Source: Desulfotignum sp.
Lineage (GTDB): Bacteria; Desulfobacterota; Desulfobacteria; Desulfobacterales; Desulfobacteraceae
NCBI GenBank assembly: GCA_011390695.1
Contig: JAABRW010000067.1
Span: 1-5,754 of the forward strand
Reading direction: 5' to 3'
Length of the DNA stretch: 5,754 bases
Both the position numbers and the translations under genes were made by a program. Below, piece after piece: positions 1 through 5,754 of the stretch (position 1 is the stretch's first letter; the number at the start of each line of letters is the position of its first letter). Under the pieces are notes generated by a model. It was not told the DNA's origin. It saw nothing but the letters and a program-made list of their open reading frames with translations, and did not search any database.

Positions 1-1227
1 CCCTTTACCTGGTTTTACATGATCAATGAATTCAACGGGCCCTGTGCAGGCAACTGCAATGAAGAAGCCTTGAGCCAGGGTATCTGCGAACTGGTGGAGC
101 GGCACACATCTTCTCTGGTAAGCCACGGTACCCTGGATATCCCGGGCATCCGTCTGGACACCTTCACCGATCCTCTGGTGCAAGAGATGCTGGCAAAATA
201 CAGAAACTGCGGCATTCAGGTGCATGCAACAGATCTTTCCCTGGACACGGGTATTCCCACCATTGCTGTTCTGGCCTGGGATCCGGCCACGTTTCCGGAA
301 AAAAGCGAGATCGTTTGGACCGCAGGCACTTCGCCTGATCCCCAGAAAGCCATGGGACGTGCCCTGACCGAGGTGGCCCAGCTGGCTGGTGATTTCAATT
401 CCGGATCCAATTATGTGGCCTCGGGCCTGCCCAAATTCACCAACATTGCAGATGCCGCCTTTATCACCCATCCAGAGACCATGAAGGATATGTCTGATCT
501 ACCGGACCTGTCAGATCCCAATATCCGGGTTGAGGTGGAAAATCTCATTGCCACACTGGGCAAAAAAGATTACCAGATTCTGGCCATTGACACCCGGCAC
601 CAGGATCTGGATATCCCGGCCTTTTACACCATCATGCCTGGGGCCCATTTCAGGGAGCGGGCCGCATCTGCCAGCGTGGGCATGTTTTCAGCCAGGCTCA
701 TCACCGAAACCCTGAATCCTGTCCAGGCCCTGGACAAACTGGCTGCCCTGGAAAAAGCCCTGCCGGATCAATATTACACCAGTTTTTACAAAGGACTGGT
801 ATACAATGTGCTGGGCGACCTTCACACCGCGCTGCAGGAATTTGAAACCGCCCTGGAAAGAGAACCGGTCCCAATGAACCTGCCGGACATCTGTTCCCAC
901 ATGGGGGCCTGTCTCAAGGATCTGGGCCTGTATGAAAGGGCGATCATCATCTGCGAAAAAGGACTGTCCGTGGACTCCCAGCGGCCGGACCTGCTCAACA
1001 CCATTGGGGTCTGTCATTTTATGCAAAAAAACCACCACAAAGCCATCGCCTGTTTTGAAAACGCCCTGGAAGTGGACCCGTCCCAGGCCATCAACTATGC
1101 CAATATCGGTTCCAATTACCGGGAACTGGGGGAAACTGCACTGGCGATAAAATACTATGAAATGGCGCTGGAAATTGATCCCACCATTGCATTTGCCAGA
1201 GATAACATAAAAAAACTCACAGAATGA
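1..1227 (+). CDS. YcaO-domain protein with C-terminal TPR repeats (5' end outside window)
   Basis: The frame is open from base 1, so the gene begins upstream; the Met at base 19 lies inside the domain and is not the start. Residue numbers below count from that Met. The YcaO core runs to about 235. It shows the Asn-Gly...Ala-Gly-Asn segment (6-12), the ExxE motif in CELVERH (Glu24, Glu27), a TGIP segment (77-80), and RALTEVAQ (114-121) with the ExxQ pair Glu118/Gln121. These motifs match the ATP/Mg-binding helices of the family, whose characterised members activate peptide amide bonds with ATP to form azolines or thioamides. The first SxxE motif must lie upstream. Four TPR units follow, at about 253-286, 289-322, 325-357 and 358-391. 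The protein ends in KKLTE, without the PxPxP tail typical of azoline-forming cyclodehydratases. This argues for a non-azoline YcaO, but the substrate cannot be inferred. No TfuA-like partner or precursor peptide is visible in the window. The gene converges on the diguanylate cyclase gene 63 bases away. Confidence 0.9.
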   Translation, partial: PFTWFYMINEFNGPCAGNCNEEALSQGICELVERHTSSLVSHGTLDIPGIRLDTFTDPLVQEMLAKYRNCGIQVHATDLSLDTGIPTIAVLAWDPATFPEKSEIVWTAGTSPDPQKAMGRALTEVAQLAGDFNSGSNYVASGLPKFTNIADAAFITHPETMKDMSDLPDLSDPNIRVEVENLIATLGKKDYQILAIDTRHQDLDIPAFYTIMPGAHFRERAASASVGMFSARLITETLNPVQALDKLAALEKALPDQYYTSFYKGLVYNVLGDLHTALQEFETALEREPVPMNLPDICSHMGACLKDLGLYERAIIICEKGLSVDSQRPDLLNTIGVCHFMQKNHHKAIACFENALEVDPSQAINYANIGSNYRELGETALAIKYYEMALEIDPTIAFARDNIKKLTE

Positions 1228-1290
1228 TACGCCCCGCCGGAAAACCGGATCACGGACAGCCCGGCCGGTGGTATTTGCCGGTCTGCCGGA

Positions 1291-2322
1291 TTATATTATA
1301 TCCGCCTGGGTCACAATCTGGTTTCTGCCATTGCGCTTGGCCTTATAAAGGGCATCATCCGCTCTTTTGAAAAAAGTTTCTTGTGGTTCATTCAGGACAT
1401 ACCTGGCAATGCCTATGGAAACAGTCACTGCACCGATACGTTTTCCAGATTCCCTGACTTTCCATTCCTTGGAGGACAGGGCATCTTGAATTTTTTTTGC
1501 CACTGTACAGGCACCACTGATACCGGTTTCCGGCAGCACAACCAGAAATTCTTCTCCCCCGAACCTGGCAGCAACATCATTTTTTCTCAAATGGTGGGCC
1601 AGTATTTTTGAAATCCCCTTAAGCAGGCTGTCTCCCACCAAGTGGCCATAGGTATCATTTACCTTTTTGAAATGATCAATATCCAGGAGAATTATAGAGA
1701 AAGGTTCCTGGTTCTGCCTGGCCCTGATGCGCTCCAGTTCAAAAACCCTTTCAAGCCCCCTTCGGTTGACCAGACCGGTCAGGGCATCTGTCTGAGCTTC
1801 TTTCTGGGATTTTTCCAGTTCCAGGGACAATTGTTTCAAATCCTGGGATGATACCGTCATCCGGCTCTGGAGCCTGGAGCCGGATGAGATCAAGCCCCTG
1901 GTTTCCTCCAGCATCTGATCCACAATTTCCCTGATTCCCTCAAAATCATGCACTGTATTTATTTTTTCCGCCAAATCTCCCAGATTTTTACCATGGCCTG
2001 CCAGGTCCCCTTCTGTTTCCAGAATATGATGGGTAATATCCCTGAGCATGAGATTGATCTTGATGAGCAGACGGCTGATGATGATTCGGTCACCATCAGT
2101 GACATATTTTTTATAAAAATTTTTAATGCATTCCCCATCCAGGGGCTGATCAGATTTTATGGACAAGTCTACGGCTTTTTTTAATTTCAGGTTTCTGCCG
2201 GACACATATTCATACCAGACCGTGTAGTTGACCGGATTGGCCGGCAGATCATACTTGACCAGATAATTTAAAGCCAGGCGCAGGTACTCGCCTGATCTGT
2301 TTTTGTCTTCTGGATAGGTCAT
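1291..2322 (-). CDS. GGDEF diguanylate cyclase with helical N-terminal domain
   Basis: This 343-residue protein should make c-di-GMP from two GTP in the cytoplasm. No signal peptide or membrane segment is seen. Residues 1-155 are a largely helical domain with the segment NYTVWYEYVSGRN (32-44), which I recall from the N-terminus of many proteobacterial GGDEF proteins; its ligand is not known to me. A short coiled coil (about 158-178) leads into the GGDEF domain, which begins at TDALTGLVNRR (178-188). The domain has metal-binding Asp214 in LLDID, the NDTYGH segment (222-227), the active-site GGEEF at 255-259 and the C-terminal KRADDALYKAKRNGRN (319-334). The inhibitory I-site RxxD is intact (Arg246-Asp249) exactly five residues before GGEEF, so product feedback inhibition is expected. 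There is no EAL or HD-GYP domain. The ATG at 2322 follows an AGGG ribosome site (2328-2331) with five bases of spacing. The gene is last in the leftward block and has its own candidate promoter in the upstream gap. Confidence 0.95.
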   Translation of the reverse strand: MTYPEDKNRSGEYLRLALNYLVKYDLPANPVNYTVWYEYVSGRNLKLKKAVDLSIKSDQPLDGECIKNFYKKYVTDGDRIIISRLLIKINLMLRDITHHILETEGDLAGHGKNLGDLAEKINTVHDFEGIREIVDQMLEETRGLISSGSRLQSRMTVSSQDLKQLSLELEKSQKEAQTDALTGLVNRRGLERVFELERIRARQNQEPFSIILLDIDHFKKVNDTYGHLVGDSLLKGISKILAHHLRKNDVAARFGGEEFLVVLPETGISGACTVAKKIQDALSSKEWKVRESGKRIGAVTVSIGIARYVLNEPQETFFKRADDALYKAKRNGRNQIVTQADII

Positions 2323-2358
2323 GTGTGCCCTGCATCTTAAAAATTTGGTGTGCCCCGT

Positions 2359-2388
2359 AGACTATCTCTATTCTCAGCACCCTGTCAA
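2359..2388 (-). promoter_or_regulatory. Candidate sigma-70 promoter for the diguanylate cyclase gene
   Basis: Read on the minus strand, a perfect -35 box TTGACA (2388-2383) is followed after 18 bases by TAGTCT (2364-2359), which matches three of six positions of the -10 consensus, including the key TA...T. Its last base is 36 bases before the ATG at 2322, leaving room for a leader of about 30 bases that contains the ribosome site. The perfect -35 and its location between rlmN and the cyclase are the support. The weak -10 keeps confidence low. Confidence 0.3.
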
Positions 2389-2415
2389 GATGGACACCCA
2401 AATAGAGCAAAAAAA

Positions 2416-3447
2416 TTACAGCCCTTCTATTTGCCTCCCCAGCTGACCACAGCCGGCAGACACAGATCTGCCTTTGCTCCAGCGCCGTATGACAAAAATA
2501 TTTTTTTCAACCAGTTTTTGTGAAAACCGGTTCATTTCTTCATCTGAGGGACTTTCATGGGCAAGACCGGGTACCGGGTTGCAGGGAATGAGATTCAGGC
2601 GCACCGGCAGGGGATGAATGAAATTTGCCAGCATGTCTGCATGGGCATCAGAATCATTCATCCCTTTTATAAGGATGTATTCAAGCAGAAAGGCACCTTT
2701 CCGGGGCAGAGGAAAGGCTGCCAGGGTTTGTTTAAGTTTTTCCAGGGGCCAGGCATTGTTCAGAGGCATCAGCTTTGACCGGGTCAGGTTGTCAGGGGCA
2801 TTGATCGACACGGCCAGCCGGATGCCCGGCAGGTTCATGGCAGCCAATTTTCGGATACCCGGCACCACACCGGCCGTGGAAATGGTCATGTGGCGCAGGG
2901 CAATGTCAAACCCTTTCTGCTCATTCATGATCTGCACGGCAGCCATGACAGATTCAAAATTGTCAAAAGGCTCTCCCATGCCCATGAATACGATATTTTT
3001 GATCTGCTTTTTCAATATGTGCCTGGTATTGTACAACTGGCCGGTGATTTCACATACTGTAAGGTTACGTTTCAATCCCATGCCCCCTGTTTCACAAAAA
3101 GCGCATCCCATACGGCACCCCACCTGGCTGGAAACACACAGGGTGTTGTACCGGTTCATGGGAACGATGACCGATTCTATGTCCAGGCCGTCGGACAGGC
3201 GGGTAATGAATTTGGTGAGATCCTTGTCCTGGAAAACCTTTGTTATACTGCCTGGTTCCAGGCAGATGTTTTTGCGCAGGGCCCTGGCCAGGTTGAAGGA
3301 AGCGGCAAATTCAGGTGCTGAAAAAAACTCCGGATTTGCATTTTTAAAAATTTCCCGGTACAGGGCCCGGGCATGAAACCGGCCTTTGCCATAATTTGCT
3401 TCAAGAAGGTGGGTCAGTTGATCAAGGGATAACGCTAAAATGTTCAT
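2416..3447 (-). CDS. rlmN: RlmN-type radical SAM rRNA/tRNA adenine-C2 methyltransferase
   Basis: This 343-residue protein matches the RlmN/Cfr family. RlmN methylates C2 of A2503 in 23S rRNA and A37 of some tRNAs, using a 4Fe-4S cluster, SAM and a methylated cysteine. Visible features are the radical SAM motif CxxxCxxC (Cys111, Cys115, Cys118), an upstream TLCVSSQVGC with Cys104 at the position of E. coli Cys118, the SAM-contacting GMGEP (156-160), STAGVVPGI (190-198), LNLIPCNP (284-291), and the C-terminal CGQL with Cys333 at the position of the methyl-carrying Cys355 of E. coli. Length is slightly short for the family. Two segments are unusual: SVSAGCGQL replaces the common DIxAACGQL, and DLTKF (76-80) replaces the usual DGTxK. 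The GLKRNLT stretch (124-130) occurs in both RlmN and Cfr relatives. RlmN is the likeliest call; a paralogue with altered target is possible. The ATG at 3447 is fixed as the upstream limit by an in-frame TAA at 3456-3454. No good Shine-Dalgarno precedes it. Confidence 0.85.
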   Translation of the reverse strand: MNILALSLDQLTHLLEANYGKGRFHARALYREIFKNANPEFFSAPEFAASFNLARALRKNICLEPGSITKVFQDKDLTKFITRLSDGLDIESVIVPMNRYNTLCVSSQVGCRMGCAFCETGGMGLKRNLTVCEITGQLYNTRHILKKQIKNIVFMGMGEPFDNFESVMAAVQIMNEQKGFDIALRHMTISTAGVVPGIRKLAAMNLPGIRLAVSINAPDNLTRSKLMPLNNAWPLEKLKQTLAAFPLPRKGAFLLEYILIKGMNDSDAHADMLANFIHPLPVRLNLIPCNPVPGLAHESPSDEEMNRFSQKLVEKNIFVIRRWSKGRSVSAGCGQLGRQIEGL

Positions 3448-3523
3448 TCCATTTTATGTTCCATTATGGGGATATCCAGAGGCATTCCATATACAAGCCC
3501 TTTTTGTCCTTCTTGTTTGTCAG

Positions 3524-5233
3524 CTATATCTTGAAGCGGCGGACTGACTGTCCCAGGCTGGAGGCAAATTCCGTGATCCGGGTCACGTTTTCGGTCACCT
3601 TTCGGCTGGTATCTGTGACAGTGCCGGCATGGTTGTCAACACTGAGGATGTCTTCAGTTATCCGGGATGATGCCCGGGATATGTCTGCAATATGTTCATG
3701 GTTGTCATGTACCCCCTGGGCAGCCATGGAGATGTTTTCAGCAATCTCTTTGGCTGTGCTGGACTGCTCTTCAATGGCACCGGCAATAGAGGAGACAATC
3801 GTGTTTACATCATTGATTACCTTTGAAATCTGCTGAATCTCCGTTACGGTCCCCTTGGAAGAATCCTGGATACGCGCAATTTTTTTCGAGATATCTTTGG
3901 CAGCATCTGCTGTCTGCCGGGCCAGTCCTTTGATTTCATTGGCTACAACGGCAAAGCCTTTACCGGCTTCTCCTGCCCGGGCCGCTTCAATGGTGGCATT
4001 CAATGCCAGCAGGTTGGTCTGGTCTGATATGTCGGTGATGGTCTGGGTGACCTGCCCGATTTCAGCTGCATCTTTGCCCAGCTCATCCACCCGGCTGGAA
4101 GCGCTGCTGGCTGTTGAAACCGCTGTCTCTGAAATCTCCCGGGCCTCACTGGTATTTTTTGCAATTTCCGCCACAGTGCTATTCATCTGTTCCATGGCAG
4201 CGGATACCGTATCCAGGTTATCTGAAAAAGCCTGGGAACTTTGGGTGACAGACGCCACCCGTTCCTGCATTGCCTGGGCCGCACCACTGACAGCACCTGA
4301 TTTATCGGTCATTTGTTCAGCGCGGGTCTTCAGAGTGTCTGAAATTTCGGATAAATCCCCTGCTGTCTGATCCAGGGTGGCCACCCCCTGGGCAATGTTT
4401 TTAAAAACCGATGCCAGTTTCTGTACCATCTGGTTCATGGCATTCACCATGGAACCGATTTCATCTTTCTGGGTAACCTCCAGGGTTTTGGAAAAATCTC
4501 CCCGGGCAACATCTCCGGTGAAGGCTGCCGCTTTTTTAACCGGGTTGGCAATCCGGCCCGACACGACAAATCCCAGCAAAACGGCTGCCGCGATTCCCAC
4601 CAGTGTGACTGCCGTCAGAATGGCAACCGCCTGCTGCTTTTCATTTATCAGATCTGCTTCAGCCTGAAGGATAAGCCCCTGGGATAAGGCAACGGCCTGG
4701 TCCAGCTGCCGGGTCAGATCATTGGCCAGGGCAATGGTTTTTTCATCTATGGTATCCAGAAGCGCGTAATCATAAGGTTCTGCAGATAACTGCAGATGCA
4801 TCTGGTCATAGGCCACCTTGAAACTGGGAAGAAAAACTGATGTATGAAATTGTTTTACGTCCTGGATGATTTGCCGCAGTTCCGGATCCTGGGTGGAAAA
4901 AATATGTTTATCACCAATGTCACCACCCTCCAGGATTGCCTTTTGGTACTGGTTAAAGCGGGCCGCGTTTTCCAGATGCACCTGCCAGGCAGCATCAAGC
5001 TGGTCCGTGTCCAAAGCAGCCATGAGGGTCATGATAGCCACAATATCCTCACTCACCGCCAGTTTCATGTTAATGGCCGATTCCGTCAGAGGGGCTGTTT
5101 CAATGACCTGTCTGAAGCTGGCCTCCAGATTTTTCATACCATTATAACTCACCAGACTGACAATAGCCGTAATGGCGGCAATTGCCAGAAATCCCGCCAT
5201 CTGTTTGGTGCGGATCGAATGCAACGGGTTCAT
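3524..5233 (-). CDS. Methyl-accepting chemotaxis protein (transmembrane chemoreceptor)
   Basis: This 569-residue chemoreceptor passes an outside signal to a CheA/CheW array. It has a short basic cytoplasmic N-terminus, a first membrane helix at about 13-31, a periplasmic region of about 170 residues (32-202) predicted to be all-helical, a second membrane helix at about 203-225, a HAMP domain (226-280, with ANPVKK and DEIG) and the cytoplasmic coiled-coil signalling domain (about 285-569). The hairpin tip is highly conserved: [19 protein letters not shown] (404-422), then [15 protein letters not shown] (424-438). The arms on either side of the tip are each about 135-145 residues, which suggests the 40H length class; this is an estimate from spacing. 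The periplasmic part looks like a four-helix-bundle sensor but is too variable to name a ligand. The C-terminus (VRRFKI) lacks the NWETF-type CheR/CheB tether. No che genes are in the window, so it is probably an orphan receptor gene. An excellent ribosome site supports the start. rlmN follows after 76 bases. Confidence 0.96.
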   Translation of the reverse strand: MNPLHSIRTKQMAGFLAIAAITAIVSLVSYNGMKNLEASFRQVIETAPLTESAINMKLAVSEDIVAIMTLMAALDTDQLDAAWQVHLENAARFNQYQKAILEGGDIGDKHIFSTQDPELRQIIQDVKQFHTSVFLPSFKVAYDQMHLQLSAEPYDYALLDTIDEKTIALANDLTRQLDQAVALSQGLILQAEADLINEKQQAVAILTAVTLVGIAAAVLLGFVVSGRIANPVKKAAAFTGDVARGDFSKTLEVTQKDEIGSMVNAMNQMVQKLASVFKNIAQGVATLDQTAGDLSEISDTLKTRAEQMTDKSGAVSGAAQAMQERVASVTQSSQAFSDNLDTVSAAMEQMNSTVAEIAKNTSEAREISETAVSTASSASSRVDELGKDAAEIGQVTQTITDISDQTNLLALNATIEAARAGEAGKGFAVVANEIKGLARQTADAAKDISKKIARIQDSSKGTVTEIQQISKVINDVNTIVSSIAGAIEEQSSTAKEIAENISMAAQGVHDNHEHIADISRASSRITEDILSVDNHAGTVTDTSRKVTENVTRITEFASSLGQSVRRFKI

Positions 5234-5238
5234 ATCTG

Positions 5239-5244
5239 CTCCTT
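5239..5244 (-). promoter_or_regulatory. Ribosome binding site of the chemoreceptor gene
   Basis: AAGGAG on the minus strand lies five bases before the ATG at 5233. It is the strongest Shine-Dalgarno in the window and fixes the start at the Met directly preceding the basic residues and first membrane helix of the receptor. Confidence 0.75.
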
Positions 5245-5370
5245 ACTGCTTGCGGCGTTAAAAGCAATGCATCAATTACAACAGGTCAAACCACAAACAC
5301 CTGGAAAAGTCAAGCCAGGGGGCACCTGATCCGTCAGCCGCAGGTTGTCCCTGATTCTGCCGATAGCTTT

Positions 5371-5480
5371 GCCCACCACTTTTGCCCGCCGCCGGCCAGA
5401 GCCAGGGCAAAGGCCCGGCCGATGCCGACACCGGTTACGATGGCGGTGCAGCCCTCAAATCCGATAGTTTTACTTCCCTT
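5371..5480 (-). pseudogene. Relic of a short-chain dehydrogenase/reductase (SDR) gene, N-terminal fragment
   Basis: On the minus strand, 5465-5385 reads IGFEGCTAIVTGVGIGRAF followed by ALALAGGG. This is the start of an SDR: first beta strand, glycine-rich NAD(P)-binding loop and first helix. After a one-base shift at 5385 the next frame continues AKVV (5385-5374), exactly what SDR proteins show after this helix (LA..GAKVV). Several defects are visible. The expected start Met is ATC (5465-5463), although a fitting ribosome site AAGGGAAG (5480-5473) sits seven bases ahead. The TGxxxGIG loop is TGVGIG, two residues short. The frame is broken, and past about 5371 nothing resembles the remaining 200 or so residues; both frames stop by 5272. 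The usual catalytic Tyr-xxx-Lys region is absent. The relic starts 36 bases after the crotonase-like gene on the same strand, the layout of a former acyl-CoA metabolism operon. It is unlikely to make a functional enzyme. Confidence 0.65.
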
Positions 5481-5501
5481 GAACACCTGTTTTCAATTAT
5501 T

Positions 5502-5754
5502 TCAATCCGCCACAAAAAGATTGAGCGCATCGATGTACACCGGATCCTGTTCCTCCATGACCCGGACCAGATCTTTGTGCATGCGCTGCTTCAATTCCCG
5601 GAAAATCCCCGGTTTTTTATCAAATGCTGCTGCAAAGGCCAGGGCTTCTGTCATCAGGATTTCCTGGTTGTCGCAGGCCTTGATAATGACGCTGTGTGCT
5701 TCAAGGTCATCAGCGGTCATGCGCTGGCCTGACAAGATCATCCGGTTGAACAGG
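5502..5754 (-). CDS. Probable enoyl-CoA hydratase/isomerase (crotonase) family protein, C-terminal end only
   Basis: The frame is open through the right window edge, so only the last 83 residues are seen and the Met encoded at 5741 is internal. The segment LFNRMILSGQRMTADD followed by an Ala/helix-rich stretch resembles the crotonase C-terminal pattern, in which a hydrophobic helix and a (T/S)G-R-x-(T/S)A-E/D-E/D segment precede the last helices. The later ALAFAAAFDKKPGIFRELKQRMH resembles the family's A..la..p..a...K segment. The usual GLVxxVVP strand is replaced by HSVIIKACDN, so the match is not perfect. Crotonase enzymes hydrate or isomerise acyl-CoA esters in the cytoplasm; the substrate cannot be told from this piece, and the catalytic glutamates would lie outside the window. 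The stop at 5504-5502 is followed by the SDR relic on the same strand, which fits a fatty- or aromatic-acid CoA pathway operon. The identification is by pattern only. Confidence 0.55.
   Translation of the reverse strand, partial: LFNRMILSGQRMTADDLEAHSVIIKACDNQEILMTEALAFAAAFDKKPGIFRELKQRMHKDLVRVMEEQDPVYIDALNLFVAD

Noticed and set aside
2405..2445. Intrinsic terminator after rlmN (run of seven T on the minus strand just after the stop)
   Set aside because: The only stem before the T run is four base pairs (CAGC/GCTG) with a very long loop, too weak to support a terminator.
2618..3376. 252-codon open frame on the plus strand opposite rlmN
   Set aside because: It lies wholly within the RlmN coding region on the other strand, shows no recognisable domain, and RlmN is well supported by its motifs.
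5282..5302. Inverted repeat CAGGT...ACCTG upstream of the chemoreceptor as an operator
   Set aside because: The arms are only five bases with an 11-base spacer, within what chance would give, and they are not tied to a placed promoter.
5245..5320. Promoter of the chemoreceptor gene (TTGACT and TTGACC boxes on the minus strand)
   Set aside because: Neither -35-like box has an acceptable -10 at 16-19 bases, and no sigma-54 or sigma-28 pattern fits. A promoter is expected here but cannot be placed.
4844..5329. 161-codon plus-strand frame crossing the chemoreceptor N-terminus and its upstream region
   Set aside because: It is antisense to a well-supported receptor gene, and its composition looks like reverse-frame translation with no domain signal.
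5355..5372. GCCGATAG resembling a flagellar sigma-28 -10 element on the plus strand
   Set aside because: There is no TAAA box 15 bases upstream and no plus-strand gene downstream; it lies at the end of the SDR relic.
5382..5732. 116-codon plus-strand frame opposite the SDR relic and the crotonase-like gene
   Set aside because: The minus strand explains the sequence better, with SDR and crotonase patterns; the plus frame has no recognisable features.

Overview
The window is a gene-dense bacterial chromosome segment of moderate GC content. It holds three complete genes, two genes cut by the window edges, and one apparent gene relic. A chemoreceptor, a diguanylate cyclase, a YcaO-TPR protein and a crotonase-family enzyme together suggest a motile, free-living proteobacterium. 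The style is reminiscent of the sulfate-reducing Desulfobacterales. That placement is an impression from gene content and protein style; no marker gene here proves it.

Layout. The left edge (1-1227, + strand) is the 3' part of a YcaO-domain gene whose protein ends in four TPR repeats. It converges on a three-gene leftward block, transcribed in the order chemoreceptor (MCP, 5233-3524), RlmN-type radical SAM rRNA methyltransferase (3447-2416) and GGDEF diguanylate cyclase (2322-1291). The gaps inside this block are 76 and 93 bases. The second gap contains a perfect TTGACA box positioned as a promoter for the cyclase, so the three genes need not form one strict operon. At the right edge (5754-5502, - strand) is the C-terminal end of what is probably an enoyl-CoA hydratase/isomerase family protein.

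The 268-base space between that enzyme and the chemoreceptor (5234-5501) is not plain spacer. On the minus strand it carries a recognisable N-terminal piece of a short-chain dehydrogenase/reductase (SDR). A good ribosome binding site is still present, but the start codon has become ATC, the glycine-rich nucleotide-binding loop is short by two residues, the frame breaks by one base, and the rest of the domain is missing. The likely history is an acyl-CoA metabolism operon (crotonase then SDR) that decayed and was closed up against the chemoreceptor gene.

Functionally, the chemoreceptor senses a signal through a periplasmic helical domain and would feed a CheA/CheW array. The cyclase makes c-di-GMP and keeps its product-inhibition site. 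RlmN modifies 23S rRNA and tRNA. The YcaO protein would be an ATP-dependent peptide or protein backbone-modifying enzyme of unknown target. No RNA gene, mobile element, CRISPR array or convincing intrinsic terminator was found. I see no obviously new multi-gene system; the items most worth a second look are the YcaO-TPR protein, the SDR relic and the somewhat atypical RlmN.
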